A DNA stretch of 49,349 nucleotides from NCBI GenBank assembly GCA_032718475.1, contig JAUCBJ010003375.1, forward strand, positions 1-49,349, in the 5' to 3' direction. The notes beneath the pieces were generated by a model. That model ran no database searches. It was not told the origin of the DNA and saw only the letters and a list, made by a program, of their open reading frames with translations. The DNA comes from Nemertoderma westbladi (taxonomy: Eukaryota; Xenacoelomorpha; Nemertodermatida; Nemertodermatidae). The translations under genes and the position numbers were made by a program. Within the stretch, counting starts at the first letter, position 1. The number at the start of each line of letters is the position of its first letter. Positions 10,320-21,464 of the stretch are shown here, piece by piece.

Positions 10320-10545
10320 CGGCTTGTCGACAAAATTTCGCCGCCACAACTCCCTATCACCCATGATATTTTCACGTTCATTCGCATCTTCAAGGCCAGT
10401 GTCCTTTAAGATGCGTCTCAAGAAAGTCATGGACTGTCCACCATGCTTATTCACTCAATGAGGCCGCCAAAGCACGAGATTATGTAATGGGTAGTCCTCA
10501 TGGCGAATCCAATGTCCTGCAAAGCGGAGGCGGTTCCGGTTAGAC
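10320..10545 (-). pseudogene. Non-LTR retrotransposon C-terminal fragment (L2/CR1-like)
   Basis: The minus strand reads RLRFAGHWIRHEDYPLHNLV, then after a stop and a frame disturbance GGQSMTFLRRILKDTGLEDA and RELWRRNFVDKP. This resembles the conserved region near the C-terminus of many animal non-LTR retrotransposon ORF2 proteins (RLRFAGH ... LVLW ... GRP..T....L..D.G), downstream of the reverse transcriptase. No RT or endonuclease precedes it, so it is a dead fragment. It lies directly left of a second non-LTR piece on the opposite strand. Confidence 0.7.
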
Positions 10546-10599
10546 TAATGAAACACTTCAATATTGAAGTGATGGCGGGCGCCTCACAATTTATTAAAG

Positions 10600-11835
10600 A
10601 AAAAAGTTAACCTAATGCTGATATTATTATTACATATTTTATCAATTGATCTAAAGGCAGCATTTGATAGGGTCTCCTATAATCAACTATTTTGGAAACT
10701 GCGGTCAACTGGCTTACAAGATAACTTGGTTTCAGCCATTCACTCCTATTATCAATCCGGGAAAGCAACCCTCAAGATCGATGGTCTGCTCTACAAGAAT
10801 CAATTTGATATTTTGCAGGGCGTACGTCAGGGTGGTGTCCTATCGGCCATATGATTTAATCTATATATGGCTGATCTATTCCATGAGATAGAGAACAGTG
10901 GATTAGGAATACACAAAACATTTACCTTGTGGCGCGATTAGATATGCAGACGATATAATTTTTATTGGAAATACGAAGACAGACATTGAAAAAATGATCA
11001 CAATCGCGGAAGAATACTTTTCCCATAACCATCTTCTGATAAGCCCTAATCCAAATAAATCACACTACATAGTGATAGATGAAAATGAGAAAATTGTACC
11101 TGGGGGATATGTGGAGCTACACGGTCGTACAATTAAATCTGATTAAATCGATTCATATTCCTAGGAATGCCAGTTCCATTTAACCATAAAGGTATAGCAA
11201 GACACTTCAAGAGTAAACTATGGAATCAAGTGAGCAATTTAGAATCGAGAGGCCTATGTGTTGATAGGGTCCCCCTTTCCATTGTCTCAAAACTATGGGC
11301 ATTTATCTGCTTACCCTCGGCTCTGTATGGGTCTGCCTTACTATGTGAAACACGCCTTCTTGAAGTAGCACGATCATGTCGCAAAGGCTTACGAAGAACA
11401 CTCCGACTTGGAAATTACTTGGACTCTGCGACACTTTGCAGTATTTTGAACCAACCAAAATTAGAGACCTTAACCAGATTTCACAACTGCAGACTTGTTA
11501 ACAATGTATTTAATACAGGCAACAATAGGTTGACTGCCCTGTATAGTTATTGGCTTGTTTTACATTTAATGGGGGGCACCAAAACAGATATAGTTTCGCA
11601 ATATAAAATCAATTCGTGGTTGCTAGATCTTCCATCACTACCTTCACTGAGTGTCAATAAATACGGAATTAAAACTCTTCCTAAACAAAAGAGGTGCAGT
11701 GAACAGCAAGATATCTCAGACGTGGATCTTATAAAAACCTGGTTTATAACTTGTGTATTAAATATGAGGGTTACTACTTTTACTGATTTCGCGTCCAAAC
11801 AAGAAGTAATTACGGACTATATAAACCAAAGTTAG
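10600..11835 (+). pseudogene. Broken non-LTR retrotransposon reverse transcriptase
   Basis: RT motifs appear in order: DLKAAFDRV (motif A) at about 10648, QGVRQGGVLSAI (motif B) ending at 10854, and RYADDIIFIGNT (motif C, with the catalytic Asp pair) near 10940. A TGA after motif B (where a Pro-Tyr-Leu-type continuation is expected) and a frameshift before motif C break the frame, and another stop falls near 11145. A 222-codon open stretch (11167-11835) continues with the thumb and post-RT region. The 5' part, including the endonuclease, is missing. It lies in the FN3 intron 9834-14250. Confidence 0.85.
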
Positions 11836-11850
11836 TATAGCCACCGGGGT
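11836..11850 (+). repeat. Direct repeat flanking the 34-bp array, left copy
   Basis: TATAGCCACCGGGGTGT immediately follows the RT frame; TATAGCCACCGGGGCGT recurs at 14093-14107 on the other side of the 34-bp array. This suggests the array lies inside, or was captured between, two copies of the retroelement 3' end. Confidence 0.7.
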
Positions 11851-11952
11851 GTTAGCCATTTAATTGAACTCGGCAATGGTTAATAAATGTATTATGGTTA
11901 ATTTATTTCGTTATGATGTTTGTAGACCAACAATGTTCTTTTATATTCAATA

Positions 11953-14030
11953 TGTGTTGCTCTGTGCCTCTATGGTATTTTTACTTAGTGTTGCTCTGTG
12001 CCTCTATGGTATTTTTACTTAGTGTTGCTCTGTGCCTCTATGGTATTTTTACTTACTGTTGCTCTGTGCCTCTATGGTATTTTTACTTACTGTTGCTCTG
12101 TGCCTCTATGGTATTTTTACTTAGTGTTGCTCTATGCCTTTATGGTATTTTTACTTAGTGTTGCTCTGTGCCTCTATGGTATTTTTACTTAGTGTTGCTC
12201 TTTGCCTCTATGGTATTTTTACTTAGTGTTGCTCTGTGCCTCTATGGTATTTTTACTTACTGTTGCTCTGTGCCTCTATGGTATTTTTACTTAGTGTTGC
12301 TCTGTGCCTCTATGGTATTTTTACTTAGTGTTGCTCGCGTGCCTCTATGGTATTTTTACTTAGTGTTGCTCTGTGCCTTTATGGTATTTTTACTTAGTGT
12401 TGCTCTGTGCCTCTATGGTATTTTTACTTACTGTTGCTCTGTGCCTTTATGGTATTTTTACTTAGTGTTGCTCTGTGCCTCTATGGTATTTTTACTTAGT
12501 GTTGCTCTGTGCCTCTATGGTATTTTTACTTAGTGTTGCTCTGTGCCTCTATGGTATTTTTACTTAGTGTTGCTCTGTGCCTCTATGGTATTTTTACTTA
12601 GTGTTGCTCTGTGCCTCTATGGTATTTTTACTTACTGTTGCTCTGTGCCTCTATGGTATTTTTACTTAGTGTTGCTCTGTGCCTCTATGGTATTTTTACT
12701 TAGTGTTGCTCGCGGCCTCTATGGTATTTTTACTTAGTGTTGCTCTGTGCCTTTATGGTATTTTTACTTAGTGTTGCTCTGTGCCTCTATGGTATTTTTA
12801 CTTAGTGTTGCTCTGTGCCTCTATGGTATTTTTACTTAGTGTTGCTCTGTGCCTCTATGGTATTTTTACTTAGTGTTGCTCTGTGCCTCTATGGTATTTT
12901 TACTTAGTGTTGCTCTGTGCCTCTATGGTATTTTTACTTAGTGTTGCTCTGTGCCTCTATGGTATTTTTACTTAGTGTTGCTCTGTGCCTTTATGGTATT
13001 TTTACTTAGTGTTGCTCTGTGCCTCTATGGTATTTTTACTTAGTGTTGCTCTGTGCCTCTATGGTATTTTTACTTAGTGTTGCTCTGTGCCTCTATGGTA
13101 TTTTTACTTAGTGTTGCTCTGTGCCTCTATGGTATTTTTACTTAGTGTTGCTCTGTGCCTTCTATGGTATTTTTACTTAGTGTTGCTCTGTGCCTCTATG
13201 GTATTTTTACTTAGTGTTGCTCTGTGCCTCTATGGTATTTTTACTTAGTGTTGCTCTGTGCCTTTATGGTATTTTTACTTACTGTTGCTCTGTGCCTTTA
13301 TGGTATTTTTACTTAGTGTTGCTCTGTGCCTCTATGGTATTTTTACTTAGTGTTGCTCTGTGCCTCTATGGTATTTTTACTTACTGTTGCTCTGTGCCTC
13401 TATGGTATTTTTACTTAGTGTTGCTCTGTGCCTCTATGGTATTTTTACTTAGTGTTGCTCGCGGCCTCTATGGTATTTTTACTTAGTGTTGCTCTGTGCC
13501 TTTATGGTATTTTTACTTAGTGTTGCTCTGTGCCTCTATGGTATTTTTACTTAGTGTTGCTCTGTGCCTCTATGGTATTTTTACTTAGTGTTGCTCTATG
13601 CCTCTATGGTATTTTTACTTAGTGTTGCTCTGTGCCTCTATGGTATTTTTACTTAGTGTTGCTCTGTGCCTCTATGGTATTTTTACTTAGTGTTGCTCTG
13701 TGCCTCTATGGTATTTTTACTTAGTGTTGCTCTGTGCCTCTATGGTATTTTTACTTAGTGTTGCTCTGTGCCTCTATGGTATTTTTACTTAGTGTTGCTC
13801 TGTGCCTCTATGGTATTTTTACTTAGTGTTGCTCTGTGCCGCTATGGTATTTTTACTTAGTGTTGCTCTGTGCCTCTATGGTATTTTTACTTAGTGTTGC
13901 TCTGTGCCTCTATGGTATTTTTACTTAGTGTTGCTCTGTGCCTCTATGGTATTTTTACTTAGTGTTGCTCTGTGCCTCTATGGTATTTTTACTTAGTGTT
14001 GCTCTGTGCCTTTATGGTATTTTTACTTAA
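11953..14030. repeat. 34-bp minisatellite array with 3' splice-site-like sequence
   Basis: About 61 copies of a 34-bp unit TGTTGCTCTGTGCCTC, TATGGTATTTTTACTTAG. Most differ by single bases (CTTACTG for CTTAGTG, CCTTTATG for CCTCTATG, and TCGCG variants); one unit has a one-base insertion. Each unit ends with a T-rich tract and TTAG, resembling an animal acceptor site. It follows the broken RT. Several overlapping frames are open, giving spurious peptides. Confidence 0.95.
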
Positions 14031-14250
14031 ATGTGTTTGTGTTTGTTTGTTATTCAGTGCAAAACCATTTTATTATTCTGTGTTTAACTAAATATAGCCA
14101 CCGGGGCGTAATCCGGAACGAAATGAAATGCGTCAGATGACATAGTATAGAATCTAACAACTTGGCCAGCTGTTCTAAAACTATTATATAGTAGATTTCA
14201 TTATGGCCGAACGTATTTATATTTGGACATTTTATAATATTTCATTCCAG

Positions 14251-14410
14251 GTGTACGAAGTAACATGGTGGCCGGGTAAATTACCCACTCAGGGGATCGA
14301 GAGTTTATGGTCCAACGACAACTCAATTACTCTCAGAACATTGCGGCATTCTACTCCCTATACTGTAGTGGTTGCAGCCAGGAGGCAGCAATCACATACT
14401 TACACTAAAG
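14251..14410 (+). CDS. FN3-repeat protein, exon 8
   Basis: Phase 0 start after TTTCATTCCAG; 53 codons plus one base. It completes FN3-5: VYEVTWWPGK (C strand), SITLRTLRHSTPYTVVVAAR (E-F region with the S-T-P-Y in place of the usual P-G-T-x-Y turn) and a basic segment. The donor CTAAAG/GTTAGC lies at the start of a long 31-bp array whose unit copies the last 23 coding bases. The reading frame meets TAG within the first intronic bases, so the first donor must be the one used. Confidence 0.92.
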
Positions 14411-16895
14411 GTTAGCCAGCAGTCACTTACTTCCACTAAAGGTTAGCAAGCAATCATATACTTACAGTAAATGTTAGCAAGCAGTCACATACTTACACTA
14501 AAGGTTAGCAAGCAGTCACATACTTACACTAAAGGTTAGCAAGTAGTCACATACTTACAGTAAATGTTAGCAAGCAGTCACATACTTACACTAAAGGTTA
14601 GCAAGCAGTCACATACTTACACTAAAGGTTAGCAAGTAGTCACATACTTACACTAAAGGTTAGCAAGCAGTCACATACTTACAGTAAATGTTAGCAAGCA
14701 GTCACATACTTACACTAAAGGTTAGCAAGCAGTCACATACTTACACTAAAGGTTAGCAAGCAGTCACATACTTACACTAAAGATTAGCAAGTAGTCACAT
14801 ACTTACACTAAAGGTTAGCAAGCAGTCACATACTTACACTAAATGTTAGCAAGCAATCACATACTTACACTAAATGTTAGCAAGCAATCACATACTTACA
14901 CTAAATGTTAGCAAGCAATCACATACTTACACTAAAGGTTAGCAAGCAGTCACATACTTACACTAAAGGTTAGCAAGTAGTCACATACTTACACTAAAGG
15001 TTAGCAAGTAGTCACATACTTACACTAAAGGTAAGCAAGCTGTCACACACATACTTACACTAAATGTTAGCAAGCAATCACATACTTACACTAAAGGTTA
15101 GCAAGCAGTCACATACTTACACTAAATGTTAGCAAGCAATCACATACTTACACTAAATGTTAGCAAGCAATCACATACTTACACTAAAGGTTAGCAAGCA
15201 GTTACATACTTACACTAAATGTTAGCAAGCAATCACATACTTACACTAAAGGTTAGCAAGCAGTCACATACTTACACTAAATGTTAGCAAGCAATCACAT
15301 ACTTACACTAAATGTTAGCAAGCAATCACATACTTACACTAAATGTTAGCAAGCAATCACATACTTACACTAAAGGTTAGCAAGCAGTCACATACTTACA
15401 CTAAAGGTTAGTAAGCAGTCACATACTTACACTAAAGGTTAGCAAGCAGTCACATACTTACACTAAATGTTAGCAAGCAATCACATACTTACACTAAAGG
15501 TTAGCAAGTAGTCACATACTTACACTAAAGGTTAGCAAGCAATCACATACTTACATTAAATGTTAGCAAGCAATCACATACTTACACTAAATGTTAGCAA
15601 GCAATCACATACTTACACTAAAGGTTAGCAAGCAGTCACATACTTACACTAAATGTTAGCAAGCAATCACATACTTACACTAAAGGTTAGCAAGTAGTCA
15701 CATACTTACACTAAAGGTTAGCAAGCAGTCACATACTTACACTAAATGTTAGCAAGCAATCACATACTTACACTAAAGGTTAGCAAGTAGTCACATACTT
15801 ACACTAAAGGTTAGCAAGCAATCACATACTTACATTAAATGTTAGCAAGCAATCACATACTTACACTAAATGTTAGCAAGCAATCACATACTTACACTAA
15901 AGGTTAGCAAGCAGTTACATACTTACACTAAATGTTAGCAAGCAATCACATACTTACACTAAAGGTTAGCAAGCAGTCACATACTTACACTAAATGTTAG
16001 CAAGCAATCACATACTTACACTAAATGTTAGCAAGCAATCACATACTTACACTAAATGTTAGCAAGCAATCACATACTTACACTAAAGGTTAGCAAGCAG
16101 TCACATACTTACACTAAAGGTTAGTAAGCAGTCACATACTTACACTAAAGGTTAGCAAGCAGTCACATACTTACACTAAATGTTAGCAAGCAATCACATA
16201 CTTACACTAAAGGTTAGCAAGTAGTCACATACTTACACTAAAGGTTAGCAAGCAATCACATACTTACATTAAATGTTAGCAAGCAATCACATACTTACAC
16301 TAAATGTTAGCAAGCAATCACATACTTACACTAAAGGTTAGCAAGCAGTCACATACTTACACTAAATGTTAGCAAGCAATCACATACTTACACTAAATGT
16401 TAGCAAGCAATCACATACTTACACTAAAGGTTAGCAAGCAGTCACATACTTACACTAAATGTTAGCAAGCAATCACATACTTACACTAAAGGTTAGCAAG
16501 CAGTCACATACTTAAACTAAAGGTAAGCAAGCAGTCACATACTTACACTAAAGGTTAGCAAGCAATCACATACTTACACTAAAGGTTGGCAAGCAGTCAC
16601 ATACTTACACTAAATGTTAGCAAGCAATCACATACTTACACTAAAGGTTAGCAAGCAGTCACATACTTACACTAAATGTTAGCAAGCAATCACATACTAA
16701 CACTAAAGGTTAGCAAGCAATCACATACTTACACTAAATGTTAGCAAGCAATCACATACTTACACTAAATGTTAGCAAGTATAATCACATACTTACACTA
16801 AATGTTAGCAAGCAGTCACATACTTACACTAAAGGTTGGCAAGCAGTCACATACTTACACTAAATGTTAGCAAGCAATCACATACTTACGCTAAA
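14388..16895 (+). repeat. 31-bp hybrid exon/intron minisatellite carrying the 5' splice site
   Basis: About 80 copies of a 31-bp unit. The first copy overlaps the last 23 coding bases of exon 14251-14410; the rest fill the intron. Two main unit types alternate: one ends CTTACACTAAAG/GTTAGC and keeps a usable donor, the other has CTAAATGTTAGC, where the G before GT is lost. Blocks of several hundred bases recur (for example near 15,100-15,500 and 15,900-16,250), showing higher-order duplication. The array stops about 100 bases before the next exon. Confidence 0.95.
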
Positions 16896-16995
16896 AATAA
16901 GGAATAATGGTTCGAACTCAAATAAAATAAACTAAAACTAACTTCTTAAGAAATGTAAAGTTGATAAAAATATATAAAATAATAATTTTATTTAG

Positions 16996-17169
16996 ATAAC
17001 GGTGAGGAACAATCTACTCGGTTTATAGTGACTGCAGAAGCTGACCCAATAAGATTCCAGTCCGACAGCCCTCCTTTACCCCCCCAAGACCTAACTCTGG
17101 TATCAGCAACTCCCTCCAGTCTGCAGATTGCCTGGAAGTTACCCCTAAATCAATCAATCAATGTGCTAT
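16996..17169 (+). CDS. FN3-repeat protein, exon 9
   Basis: Two bases complete an Asp codon begun at 14410, then 57 codons and one base. It finishes FN3-5 (TRFIVTAEADP) and starts FN3-6 with PPQDLTLVSATPSSLQIAW, one of the clearest FN3 A-B signatures in the gene. Acceptor ATTTTATTTAG, donor CTAT/GTAAGT. The intron on its left is almost entirely 31-bp array. Confidence 0.93.
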
Positions 17170-17378
17170 GTAAGTTACAATGCTTTGTGTCTTTCTACTT
17201 ACTTGTTACTTTAACTTAGATTTTATATCCTACGAATAAGTTACATCCCATGTTAATTTAATTTAAGTTAATTGAAGTTTTTCTCATACTACTACTAGGT
17301 CGAGCGAACTCGGTTTTTCCCATAGTTCCTTGCTATTTCATTAGAATAAACTTTAAATTCGTAATTTCGTAATTTTAG

Positions 17379-17664
17379 ATTGTCGATTAACAGCTGTTCC
17401 CGCCAGCGACCTTACAGTCGATCCCGTTACCATAGAAACACCCAAAACCTCAACTACCGCACTGATTGACGGCCTTCTGGAATCCACCGAGTACTGCATA
17501 ACGGTAACCCTGGTAACGGAGGAGTACTTCAACGAATTACCGGAACGGAGCGCGGAACGCGAGAGGAAGATAGTTCCGCATACGGTTCCCTCGGGTTGCC
17601 CTTGGTTACCGTCGGGGACAGTCGATGTACGTACACCGACTAGCGGCCAACCGAGTAAACTCAG
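17379..17664 (+). CDS. FN3-repeat protein, exon 10
   Basis: Longest exon of the gene (286 bases). It begins by completing a Tyr codon (YCRLTAVP, C strand of FN3-6), runs through LIDGLLESTEYCITVTLVT (E-F turn with the conserved Tyr), an acidic/basic stretch ERSAERERKIVP, and a linker leading into FN3-7 (SGTVDVRTPTSGQPSKLR). It ends in phase 2, completed as Arg at 23719. Donor CTCAG/GTTTGT is weaker than most in this gene. A 20-base poly-G tract begins 30 bases downstream. Confidence 0.92.
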
Positions 17665-17949
17665 GTTTGTCTTTGTATAGGATCGCACCAGTCTGGGGGG
17701 GGGGGGGGGGGGGGTAATATTTACTGCACTGGTTACCCTTAACGGTTCATTGTCTGCGATTATTGTAACTCTTAGTTAATATCCATAAAACATATTGCAT
17801 GCGACACTTTACAGTTCCATTTACATTTCCATTTCATTTACAAATCCATTTACTGATAGGGTAGGAAAATCTTAAATGTATTTAATTATAGAGCATCAAT
17901 TATCTTTTATCCATTTAATTAATGTCAAACCATGTTAAACTGCCGTTAC

Positions 17950-17955
17950 TTTATT
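17950..17955 (-). terminator. Candidate poly(A) signal for the nested membrane-protein gene
   Basis: Plus-strand TTTATT reads AATAAA on the minus strand, about 100 bases beyond the stop codon (18054-18056) of the membrane-protein gene. Position and canonical hexamer fit, although such hexamers are common in this AT-rich intron. Confidence 0.45.
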
Positions 17956-18053
17956 TACTACCGTTCAGTTAATTTTCTAAATGATTATATAAATCTATTT
18001 GATGTTTAGTTCCATACTGACTGATGTTTAGGTATTTGTTTATATTGGGAATT

Positions 18054-18500
18054 CTAATCGGTTATGTCGCTCTTATCTTCGGTGTATCCGTTGTTGGACA
18101 TCCCAGTTTCCTCGTTTTCGCTGCTCTTTCGATTTATAATGGATTTTCTCTCTTGACTTCTGGGTTGACGATATACGATGTAGCCGACTACCAACGCTAT
18201 AAGGAGTCCCCCCATCGCGCATCCCACAGTGATGGCTATCCATTCCCACCCCGCCCCTGTCGCACCCTGCACCCTACCCGTGTCCCTAGATCGGCTACCC
18301 AATGAGTGCCACACGTTCTCCCCGCGGGACTTCGCCTCGATCACCGGTTCCCGCGTGCCGTCGTGGAAATTCGCCAATTCATCGATCGCTCGTTCCTCGT
18401 TTACATTATCATCCGGGACAACGGATTGTAGCGAAATATCCGCACATGCAACACAAAATACAGTAACATATAATGTTGTTACAGTTATAATCCTTGCCAT
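18054..18500 (-). CDS. Small single-pass membrane protein, intronless, nested antisense
   Basis: A 148-codon frame from the second in-frame ATG (an earlier ATG at 18521 would add seven residues). The N-terminus MARIITVTTLYVTVFCVACA is a good secretion signal with a likely cut after ACA. A polar, acidic ectodomain of about 64 residues follows, then one membrane segment (about residues 92-117 of the longer form: WEWIAITVGCAMGG, LLIALVVGYIVY), a basic stop-transfer stretch RQPRSQERK and a 38-residue charged tail. The layout is type I. I recognise no family. The region is GC-richer than the intron around it, and an AATAAA lies about 100 bases past the stop, both supporting a real gene. It sits in the FN3 intron 17665-23718 on the opposite strand. 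Confidence 0.6.
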   Translation of the reverse strand: MARIITVTTLYVTVFCVACADISLQSVVPDDNVNEERAIDELANFHDGTREPVIEAKSRGENVWHSLGSRSRDTGRVQGATGAGWEWIAITVGCAMGGLLIALVVGYIVYRQPRSQERKSIINRKSSENEETGMSNNGYTEDKSDITD

Positions 18501-18769
18501 AACATACAAACAAAAGATCATTAATTATATATACATCGTAATCACAGGATAGTTGGGATTATTAATTAATTAAACGATCCTTCCTTACTATTTAAAGGCA
18601 TGAAAATTAATTTGATTGAAAAAAATATTTTTAATTAATTACTAATTTAAACATTATTTTTTATTTTAAGAATGAATTGTATATTATACAGTATAGTTTA
18701 AGTATTAGATGGTAGTATTTTGAACCGTATATTATTACATATCATTAAAAACATTTTCACGAATAAGTT

Positions 18770-20262
18770 GTACGTTCAAGATACTAAGTTGTGCGCACAA
18801 GATACTAAGTTGTGCGCACAAGATACTAAGTTGTGCGCACAAGATACTAAGTTGTGCTCACAAGATACTAAGTTGTGCTCACAAGATACTAAGTTGTGCG
18901 CACAAGATACTAAGTTGTGCGCACAAGATACTAAGTTGTGCTCACAAGATACTAAGTTGTGCTCACAAGATACTAAGTTGTGCACACAAGATACTAAGTT
19001 GTGCGCTCAATATACTAAGTTTTGCGTTCAAGGTACTAAGTTGTGCGCACAAGATACTAAGTTGTGCTCACAAGATACTAAGTTGTGCTCACAAGATACT
19101 AAGTTGTGCTCACAAGATACTAAGTTGTGCTCACAAGATACTAAGTTGTGCTCACAAGATACTAAGTTGTGCGCACAAGATACTAAGTTGTGCGCTCAAT
19201 ATACTAAGTTTTGCGTTCAAGGTACTAAGTTGTGCGCACAAGATACTAAGATGTGCGCACAAGATACTAAGTTGTGCTCACAAGGTACTAAGTTGTGCTC
19301 ACAAGATACTAAGTTGTGCTCACAAGATACTAAGTTTTGCGCTCAATATACTAAGTTTTGCGTTCAAGATACTAAGTTGTGCTCACAATTTACTGCGTTT
19401 TGCGTTCAAGATACTAAGTTGTGCTCACAAGATACTAAGTTTTGCGTTCAAGATACTAAGTTGTGCGCACAAGATACTAAGTTGTGCTCACAAGATACTA
19501 AGTTGTGCTCACAAGATACTAAGTTTTGCGCTCAATATACTAAGTTTTGCGTTCAAGATACTAAGTTGTGCTCACAATTTACTGCGTTTTGCGTTCAAGA
19601 TACTAAGTTGTACGCACAAGATACTAAGTTGTGCTCACAAGATACTAAGTTTTGCGTTCAAGATACTAAGTTGTGCGCACAAGATACTAAGTTGTGCTCA
19701 CAAGATACTAAGTTGTGCTCACAAGATACTAAGTTTTGCGCTCAATATACTAAGTTTTGCGTTCAAGATACTAAGTTGTGCTCACAATTTACTGCGTTTT
19801 GGGTTCAAGATACTAAGTTGTACGCACAAGATACTAAGTTTTGCTCACAAGATACTAAGTTTTGCGTTCAAGATACTAAGTTGTGCGTTCAAGATACTAC
19901 GTTGTGCGTTCAAGATACTACGTTGTGCGCACAAGATACTAAGTTGTGCTCACAAGATACTAAGTTGTGCGCTCAATATACTAAGTTTTGCGTTCAAGAT
20001 ACTAAGTTGTGCTCACAATTTACTGCGTTTTGCGTTCAAGATACTAAGTTGTGCGCACAAGATACTAAGTTTTGCGCTCAATATACTAAGTTGTGAGCAC
20101 AATTTACTGCGTTTTGCGTTCAAGATACTAAGTTGTGCTCACAATTTACTGCGTTTTGCGTTCAAGATACTAAGTTGTGCGCACAAGATACTAAGTTGTG
20201 CTCACAAGATACTAAGTTGTGCTCACAATTTACTGCGTTTTGCGTTCAAGATACTAAGTTTA
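18770..20262. repeat. 21-bp minisatellite array
   Basis: About 70 copies of a 21-bp unit GATACTAAGTTGTGCGCACA with variants (GCTCACAA, GTTCAAG, GCTCAATATACT, CTCACAATTTACTGCG). Blocks of about 140-190 bp recur, so growth was by larger duplications as well as single units. Since 21 is a multiple of 3, one plus frame stays open for 458 codons as Q-D-T-K-L-C-(A/S) heptads. Its first ATG lies deep inside the array and substitutions are mostly non-synonymous, so I do not call it a gene. Confidence 0.93.
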
Positions 20263-20315
20263 TAATGTAGATAGGACAATATGATAATGCTCTCCATACC
20301 GAAAAATATCAACCG

Positions 20316-20400
20316 ACCCTGTTGGGGCTCGAACCCGGTACCTAGGTTTCAAACTTACGGTTATCATCAGCCGGGTGTGTGTACTGAGCTACCAGATCGG
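20316..20400 (-). repeat. tRNA-like SINE fragment
   Basis: On the minus strand CCGATCTGGTAGCTCAGTAC resembles an acceptor stem plus A box, and GGGTTCGAGCCCC is a near-perfect B box. The two ends (CCGATCT and GGGTCGG) can pair over seven positions including G-T pairs. The D arm does not fold properly and there is extra sequence between the boxes, so this is a tRNA-derived SINE head or decayed pseudo-tRNA, not a working tRNA gene. Confidence 0.6.
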
Positions 20401-20409
20401 ATGAAGATT

Positions 20410-21270
20410 TCACTATGGAGTGGGATATCATATTTAGGCCAACTAATCACTCAAACTCAAGATACTATGTTGTGCGCACAAAACATGAAAAATATTTTTT
20501 GCATGTCCTTTTAGGGGCTCCGTACTTATATAAAACCGAGTTGTGTATATATTTAACTGCTATATTTCGTTTTTTAATTTGCCCTACTCGGCGTAATAAT
20601 AATTATATAATTAATTACTAAAATTAAATTAATTAATATAATTATAATTAAATAAAAAAATATATAAAATGTAGATTATTTATTGTCCTTCGTTACATTC
20701 GGTAAATAAAATATCTCGAGTATTATAGTGAACATAATGTCCTACATTATTTGTCATGCAATAGATAATAATTATTAATCAGAATGTTACTAAAATTAAT
20801 GAATATATTTATTTAGGATTGAGAATGACATTGGTAGGCAATATGATTCTACCTATATGTAGGTAGAACATCCCCTTCATCTCATAACCTTATTTACATA
20901 TCATGATGACATTGTCCCCTGTCCAGGTGCTGTAATTATAATATCTACTCTCTCCAGGGGAACTGTTCCTTCAAATGAAAAGATAACACAAGGAACTATT
21001 GTGTTTGGGTTCGCTGTCAGAAAATAATTGGTCTCGGCTTCAAATACTTCCTCTGGGGAATAAAGATCAACTAATCGTTCCACATTTTTCTTTTAATAAT
21101 GTCAAATCCTCCCCTCAGACAATGGGAGACTTTCTAGGTGGCTGACAGATCATCATACCATTAGGGTTGCTAATGACCCTCGTTTGCACTACAATACGGC
21201 ACGCACTGTCACTCATTATGTAAACTTTGTTTTCGGTTGACCATTTCCAATTTTTTTAAATTTTATTACA
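20410..21270. other. AT-rich intron, no supported gene
   Basis: Mostly AT-rich sequence within the FN3 intron. A 60-codon minus-strand frame at 20901-21083 has a protein-like composition but no ATG and no recognised family, so it is left unannotated. Confidence 0.5.
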
Positions 21271-21278
21271 AATTTTAA

Positions 21279-21330
21279 AAACGACAAAAACGAATCCTAA
21301 ATGAAATTCTTGTTTTTGTCGTTTTTATAT
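21279..21330. repeat. Short inverted repeat flanking the 25-bp array
   Basis: AAAAACGACAAAAACGAA is followed after about 18 bases by its inverse TTCTTGTTTTTGTCGTTTTT. Related words (ACGACAAAAACGAA at about 21,352; TATTGTCGTTTTTTTATTC near 22,027; AACAACAAAAACACGA near 22,065) occur on both sides of the 25-bp array, as if the array interrupts a foldback element. Confidence 0.65.
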
Positions 21331-21464
21331 TTTACTATACAAATAAAAAAAAACGACAAAAACGAAATATACAACAAAACTTTGTTTTAGAGTAGGACCA
21401 GAAGATTTTGAGAGGGAATTTTAAACAGTCAACCGGACTCGCCCCCCATGCAACAGAGAGAGAT

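Noticed and set aside
11913-13486. Repeated LWYFYLVLLCASMVF-type frames in the 34-bp array
   Set aside because: They look like membrane peptides, but arise from the T-rich repeat and recur in shifting phases with regular stops.
20316-20400. A functional tRNA gene
   Set aside because: The B box and an acceptor-like stem are present, but the D arm does not fold and the spacing is wrong; it is better called a SINE relic.
20901-21083. Sixty-codon minus frame ending TAPGQGTMSS
   Set aside because: Protein-like composition, but no ATG, no recognised family and no splice sites in consistent phase.
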